From assembly GCA_031254445.1 (NCBI GenBank), contig JAIRUL010000241.1, positions 1-6,853 on the forward strand: 6,853 bases of DNA, read 5' to 3'. Both the position numbers and the translations under genes were made by a program. Numbering within the stretch: the stretch's first letter is position 1; every line of letters begins with the position of its first letter. The notes beneath the pieces are model-generated. The model did not search any database. It worked only from the letters and a program-made list of their open reading frames with translations, and was not told the origin of the DNA. Below, piece by piece: positions 5,891 to 6,853 of the stretch. The stretch is from Chitinispirillales bacterium (GTDB lineage Bacteria; Fibrobacterota; Chitinivibrionia; Chitinivibrionales; Chitinispirillaceae).

Positions 5891-6853
5891 ATGGCGCTAA
5901 TTTCGTCAAAATCGTTAAAATCGGCGGGCGCGGCGGTGCTAATCGCGGCCGCGTCTGCGTTCGCCGCGCTCTTGCCGTACGCGAACCCGATGCCAAAGGT
6001 GTCTACGCCTTACGATTCCATTCTGCTAAAGACGTGGGACGGGATAAAGAAGCGCAATGTCGACGCCTACGAAACGGGCTTAGTCCACCGCCCCAAGTCG
6101 GACAATCCGGACGACGCGGTTAGCGAGGGCGTCTCCTACGGCATGTTCCTCGCGCTCTACTGCAACGACCAAGCGTACTTCAACAAGATATGGAACGCCG
6201 GCGAGAAGCATATGTGGAATGGGGGCGGGAATTTCTACGACTGGCGCGTCAACAAAACCGGCGGGAAGATTGGCACCGGCCCCGCCTCCGACGCCGACCA
6301 AGACATTGCGCTGCTCCTGGTTTTTGCCGACAAGCTCGTCGAAAGGGGCATTTGGACGGCGTACACGAGCGAGGCGACAAAGGCAACCTATGCGGTCCGC
6401 GCCAAGTCGCTGCTGAACACCATCAGGGCAACGATGGTCGTTGACGGCCGCTTTTTGCTTCCCGGCCATTGGGGCGATGCGCCCGACAGAAAAAACCCGG
6501 GCTACTTCGCCCCCGCGTTCTACAGGGTCTTCGCCGAGTACGACCCCGACAACAAGGCGGCGTGGGAGGCGCTTGTAAACGGCTCTTATGAGCTGATAGC
6601 GAAGTCCCCCGGCTACGCCAAAGGCTTGATCCCCGACTGGTGCACGCTCGGCGGCGCGACCACCGGCGGCGCGGGGTACAACGCCTATTTCGCGGGCGAC
6701 GCGCTCTACAGGGACGCCATCCGCGTCTACTGGCGGCTCGGGATCGACTACTTGTGGTACAAAGAGCCGCGGGCGAAGGCGTTTTTGGACAACGCTATGG
6801 CGTTCTTAAACCTGCTGGGGGGGCCTGGGCACGCGAATTTTTTTGACATTGAG
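5891..6853 (+). CDS. Glycoside hydrolase family 8 enzyme (endoglucanase-like), 3' end outside window
   Basis: 321 codons, open to the window edge with no stop. Residues 1 to about 25 form a signal peptide (MALISSKSLKS, Ala-rich core, SAFA). The rest matches GH8, inverting enzymes with an (alpha/alpha)6 barrel that hydrolyse beta-1,4-glucan, and in some members xylan, lichenan or chitosan. E79 in SEGVSYGM is the expected general acid. ASDADQDIA at 132-140 matches the family signature, with D134 and D136 in the acidic cluster. D286 in WRLGIDYLWY is the expected base of the GH8a type, represented by C. thermocellum CelA. The usual RVPWR before it reads RVYWR here (Y280 for Pro). The GH8 family also includes BcsZ, the cellulase of cellulose-synthesis operons, but no bcs gene is visible. 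Whether a carbohydrate-binding module or sorting domain follows cannot be seen. It is the third gene of the likely operon. Exact substrate is not determined. Confidence 0.92.
   Translation, partial: MALISSKSLKSAGAAVLIAAASAFAALLPYANPMPKVSTPYDSILLKTWDGIKKRNVDAYETGLVHRPKSDNPDDAVSEGVSYGMFLALYCNDQAYFNKIWNAGEKHMWNGGGNFYDWRVNKTGGKIGTGPASDADQDIALLLVFADKLVERGIWTAYTSEATKATYAVRAKSLLNTIRATMVVDGRFLLPGHWGDAPDRKNPGYFAPAFYRVFAEYDPDNKAAWEALVNGSYELIAKSPGYAKGLIPDWCTLGGATTGGAGYNAYFAGDALYRDAIRVYWRLGIDYLWYKEPRAKAFLDNAMAFLNLLGGPGHANFFDIE

Overview
The window is a 6.85 kb bacterial segment in which every credible gene lies on the + strand. It holds five recognisable exported-protein features: an exported beta-propeller protein, a Slt-type lytic transglycosylase, a second exported beta-propeller, a small exported protein of unknown role, and the first 321 codons of a family 8 glycoside hydrolase. 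A 128-codon unknown reading frame, possibly truncated, sits at the left edge. No tRNA, rRNA, CRISPR array, transposase or insertion sequence is visible.

The gene mix suggests Fibrobacterota or a close relative (inference, not proven). Support comes from a C-terminal region resembling the type A sorting domain of the type IX secretion system (T9SS), a GH8 glucanase, and a high-GC genome. Strong AGGAGG-type ribosome binding sites also count, because Bacteroidota, the other large T9SS group, usually have weak ones. Bacteroidota and other T9SS-bearing phyla are not excluded.

Layout: bases 1-423 hold the unknown frame, whose stop codon overlaps the ribosome binding site of the next gene. Bases 436-1716 encode the propeller with the sorting domain; the propeller part is clearly AT-richer than the sorting domain and the rest of the window. 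Bases 1794-4112 encode the transglycosylase, whose start is uncertain. Bases 4113-4233 form an AT-rich gap with a small hairpin and a perfect TATAAT hexamer. Bases 4234-5220 encode a Reg_prop-type propeller, 5263-5874 the small protein with two DG...DxTW repeats, and 5891 to the right edge the GH8 enzyme. The last three genes are spaced 42 and 16 bases apart, each with its own ribosome binding site, and look like one operon.

The common theme is the cell envelope and outside world: all five recognisable exported products carry N-terminal signal sequences. Two act on glycan polymers (peptidoglycan; beta-1,4-glucan or a related polysaccharide), and two are probable seven-bladed propellers suited to binding or scaffolding. 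Several long homopolymers inside coding regions (two T8 tracts at the start of the first propeller, a G9 tract in the transglycosylase) raise the possibility of slippage-based switching or of sequencing error.
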